From positions 1 through 41,734 of the forward strand of contig CAINVO010000004.1 in assembly GCA_903854195.1 (NCBI GenBank): DNA of 41,734 nt, written 5' to 3'. The position numbers were made by a program, and so were the translations under genes. Below, piece by piece: positions 8,358-18,653 of this stretch; within the stretch, counting starts at the first letter, position 1; each line of letters opens with the position of its first letter. The stretch comes from an uncultured bacterium (GTDB lineage Bacteria; Patescibacteriota; Minisyncoccia; Phycocordibacterales; CAINVO01). The notes beneath the pieces are model-generated. The model saw only the letters and a program-made list of their open reading frames with translations. It searched no databases and was not told where the DNA came from.

Positions 8358-10766
8358 ATGAAAAAAATACTTATTGGTTTGGTAGCGCTCACACTTGTTT
8401 TGTCTGCAGGACAAACATTTGCAAGTGCAACAGCGGCAACTCCTCAGTGTTATACGTTCAACAATGAACTTTATTATAAACAGGATGTTCTTTTTGGTTA
8501 CAATCAGGACATTGCCTTTAATCCTGCTAATGATGTTAAAAATCTTCAGCAGATTTTGATTTCAAAAGAAGGGGCAACAATTAGCGATAAGGCCGGAGCT
8601 TTTCGTGAAGGCACAGCTGCTGCAGTTATTGCTTTTCAGACTAAGTACAATCTGGTTAAAACAGGCGTAGTTAGTTTGGATACAAAAACTCAATTAAACC
8701 AATTGTATGGTTGTATTTCAGCATCAAAAATTACTCTTGATACACAGAAAAAAGATGTAAATGTGACACAGGGTTCTTCAGTTCAGATAAAGTGGACTGC
8801 TTCAAAAATTCCTGCATCTGCAACTTTGAAAATTGCTCTTGTTAATACAAGTTCAAGTACAATATCTGTATCAGCTACAACAACTATTCAAACAGGGGTA
8901 GCTTCAACAACTTTGACTTTACCTTCAACTCTTGCGATCGGTACATACAAAGTTCAACTTTCAATCACTAATGGTGCATCAACAGAAGGAAAGGGTCTTA
9001 TAAACTTAGTAGCTTCAAATCCATCAATCAGTATTAGCTCTCCAGTAAGCGGTTCGTCATTTATTCCTGGTAAGGATGTGTCAATCGGTTGGACAGTCGG
9101 AGGTCTTGTAAATAAAGTAGATGTATCTGTTGTTAATGCAGCTGGTACTTCTTCTGTAACCTTGAAAAACAACATTGCAGTTGTTTCAGGACAATTAAAC
9201 TCTCTAACATGGAAGATTCCAAAAACTTTTGCTTTTGATACCTACAAGATTTTGTTTAAGGGTGTGGATGCTTCTAGTCCAATTTCAGCATCAACAACTA
9301 TTTCTGTTATAGCTGATAGTACTTTGGTTCCAACAAAACCAATTTCAGTATCTGCAACAAAAGGTGCGGTGTGTGGAGGTCAAGTTTCTCTAACATGGGC
9401 AACAACTACAGGCGCAACAAGTTACAATATTTATCGTTTGTCTGGTGGAACTTATGTAACTGTTAAAACTGGAGCTACTTCAACAAACTTTACTGATACG
9501 GTTGTTCCAGGATCAAAAGCTTATTATAAGGTTTCTGCAGTCAACGCAAACGGCGAATCAGTTTTGAGTGCTGATACTTCAACTGTATCTTCAGCTGTTT
9601 GTACAGTTCTTGCTATAACTGCTGCTCCAGCAAAACCAGTAGTCACAACAAGTTCAGTTTGTGGAGGAAACACTACTGTCTCTTGGTCACCTGTAACTGG
9701 AGCTGCAACTTATAACCTATACCGCTCAACAGCTGCGAACGTAGCGGCTACTCTTGTTAAGTCTTCGATTTCAGATACAAATGTAAACGATAATCCAGGA
9801 CAAGGAAATTTCTATTATTACGTTAGTGCGGTTAATTCAGTGGGAGAGTCCGCAAGAAGTGTTGCTGACGCCGCAAAAGGATCATCTGCATGTTTGACAC
9901 CTTCTATTACAAAGCTATCACCGTTGCCTGGTATTATTGGAACTCAAGAGACAATCAATGGTGCTTCGTTTTCAGTAACAGGTAACACTGTTGTTCTTGG
10001 AGGCATAAGTATTCCAAATCTAATATCTGTTGATGGTAAAACAATTCTGTTCACTGTTCCTTCACAGGTTTCATTAGGTTCTCAACAAATATCTGTCGGT
10101 AATGTTAATGGAACAAGTTCAGCTAGTTCCCTTACTATTGTTTCTTCAACTGTTACATCTGTTCCACCAAAACCTGTTGTAACAGCAACAACAGGCTCAG
10201 CATGTGGAGGACAGATTTCTGTATCTTGGTCAACAAGTACAAGTGCAACAAGTTATAATATTTATTCTTCAAATTCATCAAGCGCTTCAACTTTCCGCTT
10301 GGTCAAATCAAATTCAACAAGTACAAGTTACTCTGATCTAGCAAGCCCAGGAGCAACAGTTTATTACAAGGTTTCTGGTGTTAATGCAGTTGGTGAGTCA
10401 GTTGTAAGTGCTGTTGATTCTGCAAAGGCTTCAGCTGTTTGTACACTTCCTGCAATTACTGCTGCTCCAGCAAAACCAGTAGTCACAACAAGTTCAGTTT
10501 GTGGAGGTAATGTAAACGTAGCGTGGACTGCAGTTACTGGTGCAACAAGTTACAATGTCTACCGTTCAACTGCAACAAACGTAGCAGCAACTCTTGCTAA
10601 GTCAGCAGTAGTAGGAACAAGTACTGTAGATAAACCTGGTAGTTTACTTGGAAATTTCTATTACTACATCAGTGCAGTTAATTCTGTGGGTGAGTCTGCA
10701 AGAAGTACCGTTGGTTACGGTAAGGCATCTGGTCTATGTGTGAATTCATCTTCAACAACAATTTAG
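8358..10766 (+). CDS. Secreted surface protein: peptidoglycan-binding-like N-terminus, multiple fibronectin type III domains, IPT/TIG-like domain
   Basis: Signal peptide MKKILIGLVALTLVLSAGQTFASA; repeated KPVVT..S.CGG...VSWS..TGATSYNIYRS...YYYVSAVNSVGES; ORF track start 8304 lies upstream of the signal peptide. Confidence 0.8.
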   Translation: MKKILIGLVALTLVLSAGQTFASATAATPQCYTFNNELYYKQDVLFGYNQDIAFNPANDVKNLQQILISKEGATISDKAGAFREGTAAAVIAFQTKYNLVKTGVVSLDTKTQLNQLYGCISASKITLDTQKKDVNVTQGSSVQIKWTASKIPASATLKIALVNTSSSTISVSATTTIQTGVASTTLTLPSTLAIGTYKVQLSITNGASTEGKGLINLVASNPSISISSPVSGSSFIPGKDVSIGWTVGGLVNKVDVSVVNAAGTSSVTLKNNIAVVSGQLNSLTWKIPKTFAFDTYKILFKGVDASSPISASTTISVIADSTLVPTKPISVSATKGAVCGGQVSLTWATTTGATSYNIYRLSGGTYVTVKTGATSTNFTDTVVPGSKAYYKVSAVNANGESVLSADTSTVSSAVCTVLAITAAPAKPVVTTSSVCGGNTTVSWSPVTGAATYNLYRSTAANVAATLVKSSISDTNVNDNPGQGNFYYYVSAVNSVGESARSVADAAKGSSACLTPSITKLSPLPGIIGTQETINGASFSVTGNTVVLGGISIPNLISVDGKTILFTVPSQVSLGSQQISVGNVNGTSSASSLTIVSSTVTSVPPKPVVTATTGSACGGQISVSWSTSTSATSYNIYSSNSSSASTFRLVKSNSTSTSYSDLASPGATVYYKVSGVNAVGESVVSAVDSAKASAVCTLPAITAAPAKPVVTTSSVCGGNVNVAWTAVTGATSYNVYRSTATNVAATLAKSAVVGTSTVDKPGSLLGNFYYYISAVNSVGESARSTVGYGKASGLCVNSSSTTI

Positions 10767-10801
10767 GAAATTGACCAGATTTTTGGATTAATTCCAAATT
10801 T

Positions 10802-10840
10802 AAAAAACAGCCAGATTGAAGTCCAATCTGGCTGTTTTTT
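10802..10840. terminator. Intrinsic (bidirectional) terminator
   Basis: AAAAACAGCCAGATTG aagtc CAATCTGGCTGTTTTTTT. Confidence 0.9.
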
Positions 10841-10860
10841 TGCTATACTGGACACCTGAC

Positions 10861-12597
10861 ATGCAAAACAATAATAAAGATAAAACAAACAGTCTGTTTA
10901 CACTTTTAAAACCATACACCATATGGGTTGGCTTAATTGTTGTTCTGACAGTTCTTAGTAACGGACTTAACTTAGCCGTCCCTAAAATCATGGCAAATGC
11001 TATTGATTCGTACACGAAAGGTAGTTTTGTTTTAAATAATATGATGATTGAGTTCTCTTTGGTTGCCTTGGGTATTTTTATTTTTACGTATCTTCAAAGT
11101 ATTGTTCAGACATATACCTCAGAAAAGGTGGCTAAAGATTTGAGATCCAATCTTACAGAAAAAATTTCTATACAGGATTACTCCTATATTCAAAAAGTTA
11201 CACCAGCAAAGCTCTTAACAAATCTAACATCTGACGTTGATGCTATAAAAACTTTTGTCTCACAAGCAATCGCGTCTATTATTTCATCCTTCTTTCTTAT
11301 TATTGGAGCTAGTGTTCTACTACTTATCATAGATTGGAAACTTGCATTGGCAGTACTTGGGGTTGTTCCAATCATTGGTTTTACATTTTATTTTGTACTC
11401 GCAAAAGTTCGCAAACTTTTTACAAAATCTCAGGAGGCAATAGATTGGCTTAATAAAGTAATAAATGAGAGTATTTTAGGTTCTGGTTTGATACGACTGT
11501 TAAACTCACAAGAGTATGAATACCAGAAATTTCTAGCCGCAAACGATGAAGCTAAAAATGTAAGTTTGAAGATTTTAGGTATGTTTGCTAGTTTAATTCC
11601 AGCTATCACATTTTGTACAAATATTTCCACTCTAATTATTCTCGGACTTGGAGGACATTTTGTTATTACAGGAAGTATGAGTCTTGGAAATTTTTCAGCA
11701 TTCTATAGTTATATTGCAATTTTGATTTTCCCAATTCTTATTATTGGTTTTATGACAAACGTAATTGCTCAGGCTTCTGCATCATATGGCCGCATTTCAG
11801 AGGTTTTGTATGCAGAGCATAGAAAGGATGTTGGAACTATTGTAGAAAATTTACAAGGAAATATCGACATTAAAAATATTTCTGTAATGTTTGGTCAAAA
11901 ATGTGTTTTAAATGACATTACTTTTTCAATAAAAGCTGGCACAAAAAATGCGATTATTGGACCAACTGCAGCGGGGAAGACTCAACTCCTCTATCTCCTT
12001 ACTGGTCTTCTTGAGCCAACATCTGGTGTTATTGAATACGATGGAAAAAATATTGATTCATATCAAAAGCAGTCGTTGCATCAGCAGGTTGGATTTGTTT
12101 TTCAAGATAGTATTATTTTCAATTTAACCTTACGTGAAAACATTGCGTTTAGTAATACAGCAAAAGATGAGGATGTTAGAAAGGCGATTGAAACAGCTGA
12201 ACTTTCAGATTTTATTGATGCACTTCCAGAAAAATTAGATACGATTGTTTCAGAACGAGGAACAAGTCTTTCTGGTGGTCAAAAGCAGAGAATAATGCTT
12301 GCTCGTGCACTAGCACTCAATCCAAAAGTTCTTTTGTTGGATGATTTTACTGCACGGGTTGATACGAACACTGAGCAGAAAATTTTGAAAAATGTTGAAA
12401 AAAATTATCCAGGCATGACACTGTTGTCGGTGACTCAAAAAGTTTCTTCCATTGAACATTATGATCAAGTGATTCTTCTTATGGAAGGGGAGGTGTTAGC
12501 TAAAGGAACGCATAAAGAGCTTATGGATACGTCACCGGAATATGTTCAGATTTTTGATTCACAAAAAAGTACAAATAATTATGAAAAAAAAGCCTAA
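10861..12597 (+). CDS. ABC exporter subunit 1 (degenerate catalytic Glu/His)
   Basis: Six-TM domain; GPTAAGKT Walker A, LSGGQKQR signature, VLLLDDFTARVD Walker B, SVTQKVSSI H-loop. Start 10861 chosen because the upstream codons overlap the terminator. Confidence 0.92.
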   Translation: MQNNNKDKTNSLFTLLKPYTIWVGLIVVLTVLSNGLNLAVPKIMANAIDSYTKGSFVLNNMMIEFSLVALGIFIFTYLQSIVQTYTSEKVAKDLRSNLTEKISIQDYSYIQKVTPAKLLTNLTSDVDAIKTFVSQAIASIISSFFLIIGASVLLLIIDWKLALAVLGVVPIIGFTFYFVLAKVRKLFTKSQEAIDWLNKVINESILGSGLIRLLNSQEYEYQKFLAANDEAKNVSLKILGMFASLIPAITFCTNISTLIILGLGGHFVITGSMSLGNFSAFYSYIAILIFPILIIGFMTNVIAQASASYGRISEVLYAEHRKDVGTIVENLQGNIDIKNISVMFGQKCVLNDITFSIKAGTKNAIIGPTAAGKTQLLYLLTGLLEPTSGVIEYDGKNIDSYQKQSLHQQVGFVFQDSIIFNLTLRENIAFSNTAKDEDVRKAIETAELSDFIDALPEKLDTIVSERGTSLSGGQKQRIMLARALALNPKVLLLDDFTARVDTNTEQKILKNVEKNYPGMTLLSVTQKVSSIEHYDQVILLMEGEVLAKGTHKELMDTSPEYVQIFDSQKSTNNYEKKA

Positions 12598-14377
12598 CTA
12601 TTTAGCAAAATTATTTATGAACTACACACTTAACAAATCTGAAGAAAGCGAGCGTAAGACAAGCCTTCTTGATGCTTTGAAAAAAATGGTGCCTTTTATG
12701 GCGGGTGAGAAAAAAAATATTATTATCGCCCTGATTGCGATTTTGATAACATCCGCTTCAAGTTTGGTGGGGCCTATTATAATTGGAAGGGTTATTGATA
12801 CCTCTATCCGAAATAAAGACTATTATGGTGTACTTGTTTCCGCAGGAATACTTCTTGGTATATATATCATAAGCCTTTTTTCAAACTATATTCAAATAAA
12901 AAGAATGGGAGGTGTTGGGCGAAGAATCCTTTTTAATTTAAGAAATACTATTTTTAATAAGCTTCAGGAACTACCGGTGGCTTTTTTTAATCAAAATAAA
13001 GCGGGGGATTTAATTTCACGTATCAACAATGATACAGACCAGCTCAACCAATTTTTCTCACAGGCCTTGATGCAATTTGTCGGAAACTTTTTTCTTATTC
13101 TTGGGGCAGGAGTATTTCTACTTATCTTAAATGTTAGATTGGGCGCTGCATCTTTAGCTCCAGCTTTGATCGTATTACTTTTAACTCAGTTAGTGTCTAG
13201 TTTTGTTAAGAGAAAAAATCTTAAAAACCTACAGAGTCTTGGGGGTATGAGTGCTGAAATTCAGGAGAGTATAAATAATTTTAGAGTGATTATTGCCTTC
13301 AACCGTTTGGATTATTTCCGTAAAAAATTTGAAAGTGTAAATGAACAAAATTTTAAATCTGCAGTTGGGGCAGGTCTTGCAAACAGTATTTTTATACCTA
13401 TATATGGTTTTGCTTCCAACCTTGCGCAGATTATCGTTCTTTCGTACGGTATATATCTTATAGGTGTTGGACAGTTAACACTCGGCCTGCTCATTGGTTT
13501 CTTGTTGTATGTAAATAGTTTCTATACTCCACTTAGACAACTTGCGTCAGTGTGGTCATCACTTCAACAGGCTCTTGCTGGGCTCGATCGTATTTCTGAG
13601 GTTCTTGCACTATCTTCAAATCTTCAGATTGTTGAGGATAAAAACTCATCTACTTCAGACTATCTTCTTGAATTTAAAAATGTATCTTTTGGATATCCAG
13701 ATGGTGACAAGCTCTTGCAAAATATTAATCTTAAATTTGAGAAAGGAAAAACGTATGCATTAGTCGGTCCAACTGGGGGAGGAAAAACAACCACTGCTTC
13801 CTTGATGGCTAGATTGTATGATCCAACTGAAGGCCAAATATTTCTTGGTGGAAAAGATATTAGGAGTTACAAATCAAGTGAAAGAACTCAAAAAATTGGA
13901 TTTATTTTGCAGGAACCTTTTTTGTTTACAGGCACTGTAAGAGATAATCTTGTTTATGGAAATGATGAGTTCAAAAATTATTCCAATGAGGAGTTGAGAG
14001 ATGTTTTAGAAAAAGCTAATCTTTCAAATTTACTTGCACGTTTTGAACAAGGTCTTGAGACTTTAATAACTGCGGGTGGTGATGCAATTAGTTTGGGACA
14101 GAAACAACTCATTGCTTTTATTCGTGCAGTTTTACGTAATCCAGATATTCTTATCCTAGATGAAGCTACGGCAAATATTGATACAGTGACAGAACAGCTA
14201 CTAGAAGATATTTTGGCCAAGCTTCCAAATAAAACAACAAAAGTTATTATTGCTCATCGCTTAAATACAATAAATAACGCTGATGAAATATTTTTTGTAA
14301 ACGGAGGAAGTGTTACTAATGCTGGATCTATAGAGTCAGCCATTGAGATGCTTCTTCATGGAAAGAGAGAAAGTTAA
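12581..14377 (+). CDS. ABC exporter subunit 2
   Basis: GPTGGGKTT Walker A, ISLGQKQ signature, ILILDEATANIDT Walker B, IIAHRLNTI H-loop; start overlaps end of subunit 1. Confidence 0.92.
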   Translation: MKKKPNYLAKLFMNYTLNKSEESERKTSLLDALKKMVPFMAGEKKNIIIALIAILITSASSLVGPIIIGRVIDTSIRNKDYYGVLVSAGILLGIYIISLFSNYIQIKRMGGVGRRILFNLRNTIFNKLQELPVAFFNQNKAGDLISRINNDTDQLNQFFSQALMQFVGNFFLILGAGVFLLILNVRLGAASLAPALIVLLLTQLVSSFVKRKNLKNLQSLGGMSAEIQESINNFRVIIAFNRLDYFRKKFESVNEQNFKSAVGAGLANSIFIPIYGFASNLAQIIVLSYGIYLIGVGQLTLGLLIGFLLYVNSFYTPLRQLASVWSSLQQALAGLDRISEVLALSSNLQIVEDKNSSTSDYLLEFKNVSFGYPDGDKLLQNINLKFEKGKTYALVGPTGGGKTTTASLMARLYDPTEGQIFLGGKDIRSYKSSERTQKIGFILQEPFLFTGTVRDNLVYGNDEFKNYSNEELRDVLEKANLSNLLARFEQGLETLITAGGDAISLGQKQLIAFIRAVLRNPDILILDEATANIDTVTEQLLEDILAKLPNKTTKVIIAHRLNTINNADEIFFVNGGSVTNAGSIESAIEMLLHGKRES

Positions 14378-14400
14378 TCTTACAATGCTATAATAATATT

Positions 14401-15027
14401 ATGAAACTTATACTTACATCAGCCGGTTTTGTTAATAAGGAGATTTTACAGGTTTTTACTGAACAAATTTCAACACCAATTGTGGAAAGTAAAATTCTTG
14501 TGATCTCGTGTGCCCAAAGTCCAGAGGAAGAATTTTATGTAAATAAATCAAAAGAAGAAATTGTTCAAATTGGTTTTGAAAATATTACATTAGTAAACCT
14601 AATTACTGTTGATGAATCTTTTGTTTCAAATCTTTCAGCTACAGAAAATTTTGATGTAATCTATGTCTGTGGTGGAAACACTTTTACTATTTTGGGTAAG
14701 CTCGTCGAGTCTGGTTTGGATAAATTTATTATTGAGCAACTAATGTTAGGTACTATATATGTAGGTGTTTCGGCTGGAAGTATTATCGCTGGACCAAGTA
14801 TTGAAGTTGCCGGCTGGGGAAGCGAGGGGGATAAAAATGAAGTTGGATTGCAAGATCTTTCTGGTTTTAATTTTACCGACATTGCAGTTTATCCTCACTA
14901 TCATGTGGAATTGCAGGGAGAGGTTGAAGAGTTCAGAAAGAAGGTGTCATATAGGGTTGTGGAACTTACAAACAATCAGGCAGTTTTTGTAGATGGTCAT
15001 GATGTTAAAATGATTGGAACTGCATAA
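14401..15027 (+). CDS. Peptidase S51 / dipeptidase E-like protein
   Basis: VIYVCGGNTFTILGKL, IYVGVSAGSIIAGPSI nucleophile Ser motif. Confidence 0.8.
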   Translation: MKLILTSAGFVNKEILQVFTEQISTPIVESKILVISCAQSPEEEFYVNKSKEEIVQIGFENITLVNLITVDESFVSNLSATENFDVIYVCGGNTFTILGKLVESGLDKFIIEQLMLGTIYVGVSAGSIIAGPSIEVAGWGSEGDKNEVGLQDLSGFNFTDIAVYPHYHVELQGEVEEFRKKVSYRVVELTNNQAVFVDGHDVKMIGTA

Positions 15028-15048
15028 GATTTGAGCTATTATATACAT

Positions 15049-15603
15049 ATGAAAATTAAAAATCTGCCACTTATAGTGGGTATTGCATTACCAGTATTGT
15101 TTATTTTAATTGTCTCTATTGTTATTTTTGCCCCATCATTTTTTATAAATCCTCAATATAATTTTGTTTACACTTATCAAAACAATTATTATCAAGATGG
15201 CCAGATATACAAAAATAATTATAAAGTGGAGGACGGTCATATTGTTTTAGATCCAAACATTTTGGCTGCAGTAAATAATGCACTAAATAATTCTACTACC
15301 GTAAAATATCAAGCTGATGCTCCAAATTTGTATCTATATGATGTAAAGACAAATTCTTCCCATCAGATCAGCTTTGATGATGCAAAAAAACTTTCTGTTG
15401 ATCCAGGACCATCATCTCCAGATGGATACACAGTTTCATATGAATATAGTAATAATGGCATTTTTGATGTTTTTGGCTCAAACAATAATAACGGTGACGG
15501 ATACTTTATTTCTAAAGGGGATGGTAGAAAGAAATTAGGAAACCTGGTTGATTTTGATGGTTGGAACCGCGGGAGTTTTAGACTTATTGGTTGGATAAAA
15601 TAA
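15049..15603 (+). CDS. Hypothetical membrane-anchored protein
   Basis: N-terminal TM helix LPLIVGIALPVLFILIVSIVIFAPSFF, extracellular-like remainder. Confidence 0.6.
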   Translation: MKIKNLPLIVGIALPVLFILIVSIVIFAPSFFINPQYNFVYTYQNNYYQDGQIYKNNYKVEDGHIVLDPNILAAVNNALNNSTTVKYQADAPNLYLYDVKTNSSHQISFDDAKKLSVDPGPSSPDGYTVSYEYSNNGIFDVFGSNNNNGDGYFISKGDGRKKLGNLVDFDGWNRGSFRLIGWIK

Positions 15604-15607
15604 ATTT

Positions 15608-16642
15608 ATGGACAAACAACAAATAATATCACTAATAAAAGGGAAGTTATCTTCAGGAGCTATCTCTAAGGATGATTTGCTGAATATTGTAAATGAAGGT
15701 GCTTCAAATCAAAATGATTCTATTCGGCAGATGGTGAGTCATACTGATACGAATGTAGTTAAAGATGTTGAAACAGAGGATACTTCAAAAAATTTAATAC
15801 ATACTTTTTATGGCATTGGGGCAATTATTGCTATTGTAGGTGTGGTTATTTTAGTTGCTCAAAATTGGAACGAAATTGGTTTTGGAGGAAGATTGTTGGT
15901 TACATTAGGAATTTCTTTTGCTACTTATGTATCAGGTTTGCTTCTCAGAAAGGCAGAGCAAAATACTATCTCTCAGGTTATGTTTACTATTTCTGCAGCG
16001 CTTGCACCACTTGGTGTATATGTACTTCTAAGTGAGGCGTCAGTAAACTTTACATCAGGAACACAATTTTTAATTGCTTCAGCATTGTTTATTTTGTACG
16101 GTTCAGCTTTTGTTATAAGTAAGAAGAATATTTTATTTTTGATTACTGTAGCCTTTGCGACATGGGCGTACTTTGCACTTTTTGTAAATATATTTTCACA
16201 AAATTTTATTTATGATGGTAACCTGTTAAAATGGGCAACAATATTGCTAGGAGTGGCTTATATTTTTATTTCGTATGGATATAAATTTATTTTTTCATCT
16301 ACAGAGCATTCTGGCCTTAAAGAGAAGAAATCAACACAAGATGTCTTGTATGGACTAGGAACTTTGGCAATTCTTGGAGCAGGGATAATGTTAAATGGAA
16401 TTTATGATCTATTGTTTATTGCTCTAATCTTTGCTGCTTTTTATGGAAGTGTTTATCTTAGAAGTCGATCGATGCTTATTTTTGGAGCGATATTTCTCAT
16501 GGCACATATTATGAAATTAACTTCACAATATTTTGTAGATTCGATTGGCTGGCCAGTCGCTCTAATTTTTGTTGGATTTTTTGTGATCGGGGTAGGTTAC
16601 ATGACGTTCTATCTAAACAATAAATTTATATCAGGAAAATAG
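15608..16642 (+). CDS. Multi-TM protein, DUF2157-like
   Basis: GIGAIIAIVGVVILVAQNWNEIGFGGRLLVTLGISFATYVSGLLLR followed by repeated TM helices. Confidence 0.65.
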   Translation: MDKQQIISLIKGKLSSGAISKDDLLNIVNEGASNQNDSIRQMVSHTDTNVVKDVETEDTSKNLIHTFYGIGAIIAIVGVVILVAQNWNEIGFGGRLLVTLGISFATYVSGLLLRKAEQNTISQVMFTISAALAPLGVYVLLSEASVNFTSGTQFLIASALFILYGSAFVISKKNILFLITVAFATWAYFALFVNIFSQNFIYDGNLLKWATILLGVAYIFISYGYKFIFSSTEHSGLKEKKSTQDVLYGLGTLAILGAGIMLNGIYDLLFIALIFAAFYGSVYLRSRSMLIFGAIFLMAHIMKLTSQYFVDSIGWPVALIFVGFFVIGVGYMTFYLNNKFISGK

Positions 16643-16682
16643 CATCCTGTAATAAAACTGATTCTAAATTGTAATAATAAAG

Positions 16683-17459
16683 ATGCCTGAAAACAAAAGA
16701 GATTGGAGTGTTTTTATAAGCAGTATATTTTTTGTTTTGGGCTTTTCTATTATCTTTTCACTAGTCGGAATACTTTTGCAAACTGCGCTTTCTCATTCAG
16801 GCCCCGTCGTAGGTGTGTGGCTTGGACGAATAGGAGGTGTGATAATCATTTTTTTTGGTCTATTTCTTCTTGGTCTTATCTCTCCAAGTTTTTTACAACA
16901 AAAGCATGGTTTTCTTGTAAAAAGAAAATTTAAGTCTTATTACGTAACTTCTTTTGTTTTCGGTGCCGCTTTTGCTGTAGGTTGGACACCTTGCGTTAGT
17001 GCAGCCCTTGGAGCTATCCTAGCTTTGGCAGCAACGCAAGCCGCAAGTGCTTTTATTCTTTTATTTTCTTATACTCTTGGTATTGGCGTACCATTTCTAC
17101 TTGTTGGTCTTTTTACTAATCAGGCCCAAAATCTTATTGATAGAGCGGGAAAATGGATTTCATATTTTCAGTATATTTTTGGGGCGCTACTCGTGCTTAT
17201 GGGAATTTTTATATTTACGGGAGATCTTAGTAAAATTGCCAACTTTCAATTTTTAACTAGTATCTTAACTTCACTAAATTTTGGAACAAGTGTAGGGGGA
17301 GATATTCATTCACTTAATATTATAAACATACTAGTAGCTTTTTTTGCAGGCCTAGGTTCATTTTTAAGTCCATGTATTTTACCAATTATCCCAGGATTCT
17401 TGACGTACCTTGCTTCAACATCTGTTAAGAATTCTGAGATAAATAATTTGCAAAAATAA
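16683..17459 (+). CDS. CcdA-like transmembrane thiol-disulfide transporter with permuted motif order
   Basis: FVLGFSIIFSLVG ... AVGWTPCVSAALGAILALAAT ... (C-terminal) AFFAGLGSFLSPCILPIIPGFLTYLAS. Confidence 0.8.
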   Translation: MPENKRDWSVFISSIFFVLGFSIIFSLVGILLQTALSHSGPVVGVWLGRIGGVIIIFFGLFLLGLISPSFLQQKHGFLVKRKFKSYYVTSFVFGAAFAVGWTPCVSAALGAILALAATQAASAFILLFSYTLGIGVPFLLVGLFTNQAQNLIDRAGKWISYFQYIFGALLVLMGIFIFTGDLSKIANFQFLTSILTSLNFGTSVGGDIHSLNIINILVAFFAGLGSFLSPCILPIIPGFLTYLASTSVKNSEINNLQK

Positions 17460-17460
17460 A

Positions 17461-18636
17461 ATGATTAAATCAAATCCAAAAACAAAAAATATTATTCTCG
17501 GACTTGTAGTTCTGATTATTGTTTTTTTGATCTGGTATTTGGAATCAAAAAAGCCAGTCGTTTTAGGTGGAGGGTTGTCGACGGGAAAGGATCTTTTGAT
17601 AAATACGGCAAGTTCATCAAAAAACACCCTAGGTTTTGTTTCAGATCGCTCTTCAATTGTGGAGCAAAAAAACACAAAGTATTCAAAAGCAAAGGAGATT
17701 CAGGATCCACAAGGGTTTGTGAACTCAGCACCATTTACACTTTCTAATATCGCTGGAAAAAAAGTTATTCTTTTGGATTTTTGGACATATAGCTGTATAA
17801 ATTGTCAGCGGACGATCCCATATCTAAATGCCTGGTATAAAAAATACAAGGATCTCGGTCTAGAAATTGTTGGAATTCATACTCCAGAATTTGATTTTGA
17901 GAAAGACTATAACAATGTTTCAAAAGCCGTTTCGGATCTTGGAATAAGATATCCTGTTGTTCTTGATAGTAACCAAGGTACATGGAATGCTTATGCCAAT
18001 TTATATTGGCCACATGAATATCTTGTAGACATTGATGGATTTATTGTCCATGATCATATTGGAGAGGGTTCATATAGTGACACGGAACAAGCAATCCAAA
18101 ATGCACTAAAAGAAAGAAGTGATGCTTTGGGACTTGGGTTGAATATTCCAACATCAATAGTCAGTCCGTCTGACGCTATTAGTTTGAATCAGTCGCGAGT
18201 GGGAAGTCAGGAAACTTATTTTGGATCGGACAGAAATGTTTATCTTGAAAATGGAAAACAGGGAACCACAGGATCCCAAAGTTTGTTGTTGCCTACAAAT
18301 CAATCAGGTTTAAAATATGGAGCATTGTATCTTGGTGGTGTGTGGAATTTTACTGGTGAGTATGCAGAAAATACTAGCGCTACTGCAAAAATTTTATATC
18401 ACTATGATGCAAAAAATGTTTATTTTGTAGCAAGCGGAGACAGTTCGATTTTAAGTGGAACTTCTTCTGCCGGGGTACCAATAAAAATATTTCAGGATGG
18501 TAAACTGATAAATACAATGATAATTAAAAGTAATAAACTTTATACTCTTATTCAGGGGTCAGATTATGGGCAACACGATTTAGAAATTGAAGTTGATGGC
18601 TCTGGGCTTCAGGCGTTCACATTTACTTTTGGATAA
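17461..18636 (+). CDS. DipZ-like redoxin: TlpA/thioredoxin domain plus C-terminal beta-rich domain
   Basis: LLDFWTYSCINCQRTIPYLNAWYKKYKDLGLEIVGIHTPEF; C-terminal GSQETYFGSDRN..VYFVASG..HDLEIEVDGSGLQAFTFTFG. Confidence 0.85.
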   Translation: MIKSNPKTKNIILGLVVLIIVFLIWYLESKKPVVLGGGLSTGKDLLINTASSSKNTLGFVSDRSSIVEQKNTKYSKAKEIQDPQGFVNSAPFTLSNIAGKKVILLDFWTYSCINCQRTIPYLNAWYKKYKDLGLEIVGIHTPEFDFEKDYNNVSKAVSDLGIRYPVVLDSNQGTWNAYANLYWPHEYLVDIDGFIVHDHIGEGSYSDTEQAIQNALKERSDALGLGLNIPTSIVSPSDAISLNQSRVGSQETYFGSDRNVYLENGKQGTTGSQSLLLPTNQSGLKYGALYLGGVWNFTGEYAENTSATAKILYHYDAKNVYFVASGDSSILSGTSSAGVPIKIFQDGKLINTMIIKSNKLYTLIQGSDYGQHDLEIEVDGSGLQAFTFTFG

Positions 18637-18653
18637 TTATTTTGTTTTTAGAT

